Shown: piece after piece, positions 62,120 to 64,000 of the stretch
How positions within the stretch are numbered: the stretch's first letter is position 1
How the letters are laid out: every line of letters starts with the position of its first letter
Origin: Algoriphagus algorifonticola
GTDB taxonomy: Bacteria; Bacteroidota; Bacteroidia; Cytophagales; Cyclobacteriaceae
Assembly: GCF_007655305.1 (NCBI RefSeq)
Contig: NZ_VLOG01000039.1
Location: forward strand, 1-64,000
Length of the DNA stretch: 64,000 nucleotides
Reading direction: 5' to 3'
The notes under the pieces: model-generated
Told to the model about the DNA's origin: nothing
Databases searched by the model: none
Seen by the model: only the letters and a program-made list of their open reading frames with translations
Position numbers and translations under genes: made by a program

Positions 62120-62944
62120 ATGAAAACTATAGCTGTTCCATTTGATTTTTCCTCTTATTCTCTTGCAGCCCTCAAGACTGCCCAGAAAATAAGTGCGAAA
62201 ACCAATGCCAATATTTTAGTGATTACGGTCATTCCTTCTGAAGTAGACTTTGAAAAACTTTCTGAAGAAGCGAAGAAGAAATACTCCGAGCTAACTGAAC
62301 AAAAGCAAGAAGCTGAATTAGTTTTGCCTGAATACGTTCGTGAAATAGCTCCAGCAAAATCCCAGATTGATTATCAAGTAAAAGTGGGTGTTCCTTGGGA
62401 AATGATATTAAGGAGTATTAAAGAGGAAAATGTGGAGCTTCTGGTAATGGGAGCTTATGGGAAAGGTTACTCAGAGGGGAAATTTATAGGCTCAACCTTG
62501 CAAAAAGTATTGAGAAATTCTCCTTGTCCTGTTTTGGCTGTGAAGGAAGCCTTGGATGGAAATGATCTAAGGAAAATTGCTTTTTGTTCCAATTTCCATC
62601 TTAAATCAAGAGAAAGCTTTTCAATCATTAAAACCCTCCTTAAAGCATTCAAGTGTAGTGTTCATTTGCTTTATGTAAATACTCCCGATCACTTTACTTC
62701 TTCCGAGGAAGTAAAAAAAGGAATGGATATGTTTCAAAAAGGAAATGAGGAAATCGTATTCCATCAGCATATTCACAATGCAAAAGAAGTGGAAAATGGA
62801 ATTATCAACTTCACTTCTGAAAATGGTATCAAATGGATAGCAATTGAAACAGGCCACCATGAGAAAAGCCTTTCTTATCAAGTAGGAACTACAGAAACGG
62901 TCTTATTTAAAGGCAATTTGGGCGTTTTGAGTATCAAGCAGTAG
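62120..62944 (+). CDS. Universal stress protein with two tandem USP domains
   Basis: The 274-residue protein has two UspA-like domains, about 1-145 and 150-274. The first ends with GAYGKGYSEGKFIGSTLQKVL (ATP-binding Gly pattern G-2x-G-9x-G-S/T) and PCPVLAVK. The second is more diverged, with IKWIAIETGHHEKSLSYQVG in the equivalent place and no clear ATP loop, so it may only support dimerisation. It probably responds to stress or stationary phase. The gene converges with the Na/Pi transporter and overlaps its end by 11 bases. Confidence 0.9.
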   Translation: MKTIAVPFDFSSYSLAALKTAQKISAKTNANILVITVIPSEVDFEKLSEEAKKKYSELTEQKQEAELVLPEYVREIAPAKSQIDYQVKVGVPWEMILRSIKEENVELLVMGAYGKGYSEGKFIGSTLQKVLRNSPCPVLAVKEALDGNDLRKIAFCSNFHLKSRESFSIIKTLLKAFKCSVHLLYVNTPDHFTSSEEVKKGMDMFQKGNEEIVFHQHIHNAKEVENGIINFTSENGIKWIAIETGHHEKSLSYQVGTTETVLFKGNLGVLSIKQ

Positions 62945-64000
62945 CCTGTTTTGGTTGATCTAGATTAAATGATTCAGTTTTTGGGTGTTGCCAATGGAAG
63001 ACGGCAACACCCAAACTGTAAAGACTTCTACAATATTCATTTCCAACATTGCTTAAGGTAGAAAATGGAATATCTGTCTGATGGCTTTTTGCTTCTTTGT
63101 ATAAGTCTTCCATAAAAATTTGATCTTGATATTGAAGTTGCTGTAGCCATTGAGGTACTTCTCTGTTTTCTTTTTCTTCCAGCCTCAGTTGTTCTATTTG
63201 CTCAAATGACACTTTTGCATGATCCTGGATTCTAAGCAGGAATTTTTTCGGTAGGTTTCTTTCAGCTGAATCTAACTCTTTAATGTTTTGGGTGATGCCC
63301 TTTATAGCTTTAGCTGAATAAACCATGGACCTAAGTGATTCCATGAGCGAACTTAGATGTCTTGCCTCAACTTCAGAGATTGGTTCGCTTTGAATCTTTA
63401 TATGATACTCTGTAATCTCGTCTTCGATTTCTTTGATTTCGTTGTAGACATGGATTAATTCAAATGAGCGGCCCAATACTTTTTGCCAAATACTTTCATG
63501 TTCTCCTGTTTTTGCCTCGATTCCCAGAGTCTCCTTGATAAAGAATTTGGTACGATCGAAAACCGAGTCTAGCTCTTTCTCTACAGCTTTAATGGCTGCT
63601 TCCGGAACAGAAGTGTCCACATTGTGAATAAATGAGGTTAAGCTGATTTTTTTGGTTTTAAAACGTTGATTAATCCAAGATCTCAAAAAACCCAAAAAAG
63701 GAAAGAAAATGATAATCCCCGCAAGGTTCATCAACGTGTTGAATACAACCAATAAGATCAAATGATCTCCTCCTATTCTACTGTTTTCTAAGACGGCGAT
63801 GAAATAGGGGATAAATGGAAAAATCAGTATCCCAGTACAGAAATTAAATATGAAATGGACTGAAGCCAACCTTTTTTTATCGGGAGTTCCACCAATTGCT
63901 CCCAGAATAACAGTGATGGTTGTTCCAATATTGGCTCCCACTGTTGAAGCTGCCGCTTGATCTATAGTGATTACATCCGAATTTAATGCACTGAGTAAAA
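62934..64000 (-). CDS. Na/Pi cotransporter family protein, 3' part
   Basis: The 3' portion (355 codons) of a gene that continues beyond the right edge of the window. The visible protein has STVGANIGTTITVILGAIGG, one of the two QSSS/GANIGT repeats that define NptA/PNaS transporters, three more membrane segments (VHFIFNFCTGILIFPFIPYF, LILLVVFNTLMNLAGIIIFFPFLGFL), then a cytoplasmic PhoU-like helical domain (about 110-310). It moves phosphate with sodium, perhaps regulated by the PhoU part. No in-frame stop interrupts the frame up to base 64000. Confidence 0.9.
   Translation of the reverse strand, partial: LLSALNSDVITIDQAAASTVGANIGTTITVILGAIGGTPDKKRLASVHFIFNFCTGILIFPFIPYFIAVLENSRIGGDHLILLVVFNTLMNLAGIIIFFPFLGFLRSWINQRFKTKKISLTSFIHNVDTSVPEAAIKAVEKELDSVFDRTKFFIKETLGIEAKTGEHESIWQKVLGRSFELIHVYNEIKEIEDEITEYHIKIQSEPISEVEARHLSSLMESLRSMVYSAKAIKGITQNIKELDSAERNLPKKFLLRIQDHAKVSFEQIEQLRLEEKENREVPQWLQQLQYQDQIFMEDLYKEAKSHQTDIPFSTLSNVGNEYCRSLYSLGVAVFHWQHPKTESFNLDQPKQATA

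Overview
The window looks like a chromosomal piece of a Bacteroidota bacterium, most likely Cytophagales close to Cyclobacteriaceae/Algoriphagus. That placement is inference from gene content and style, not from a marker search. The support is: promoters of the Bacteroidota type (TTTG, about 19-20 bases, TAnnTTTG), few Shine-Dalgarno sequences, a split transketolase, a fused E1 alpha/beta 2-oxoacid dehydrogenase, a TonB receptor with an N-terminal carboxypeptidase-like domain, many SPII lipoproteins, and DUF6266, DUF3109 and GH3-family proteins typical of this phylum.

Bases 1-9980 are an accessory region. It opens with an IS1380-family element whose left end lies at the window edge. A small Y1 (IS200/RAYT-like) transposase follows, inside clusters of short palindromes. 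Next come an XRE regulator with a small possible antitoxin, then two tandem copies of an uncharacterised gene family (4028-6274 and 6530-7761) in which the complete copy ends with a HEPN-domain protein. A DUF6266 gene and a 1.2 kb palindrome-rich block without genes close the region. The duplicated HEPN-linked family is my best candidate for an undescribed system.

Bases 9978-21099 are a long run of minus-strand genes: GNAT, two transketolase subunits, Bcp peroxiredoxin, an M23 peptidase, a FAH-family hydrolase, a META/DUF4377-like lipoprotein, an SGNH hydrolase, an S66 LD-carboxypeptidase, a PBP4-type carboxypeptidase, DUF423 and the PLP protein YggS. Four act or probably act on the envelope. 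A set of repeated gene leaders lies between the SGNH and S66 genes.

Bases 21148-37590 are mixed core genes: GH3-like enzyme, LysE exporter, alanine dehydrogenase, fused E1, LuxE-like acyl-protein synthetase, an NtrC-type regulator lacking the Fis domain, RNase P RNA, a TonB receptor, DUF4442, DUF3109, DUF4287/DUF5655, a membrane acyltransferase and PPK2.

Bases 37678-54000 hold two paralogous subtilases with a doubled Arg/Pro/Met/Gln motif at the propeptide junction, a cyclase-TPR protein, a short second DnaE-type polymerase, a pentapeptide protein, a creatininase-like enzyme, a TPR histidine kinase, small enzymes and a GH67 alpha-glucuronidase. Bases 54158-60212 are an AddAB-like helicase-nuclease pair. 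The end carries an NTF2-like gene broken by an in-frame TGA, a secreted RidA protein, a GNAT enzyme, a double universal stress protein and the 3' part of a Na/Pi cotransporter that runs off the window. I saw no tRNA, tmRNA, rRNA or CRISPR array.
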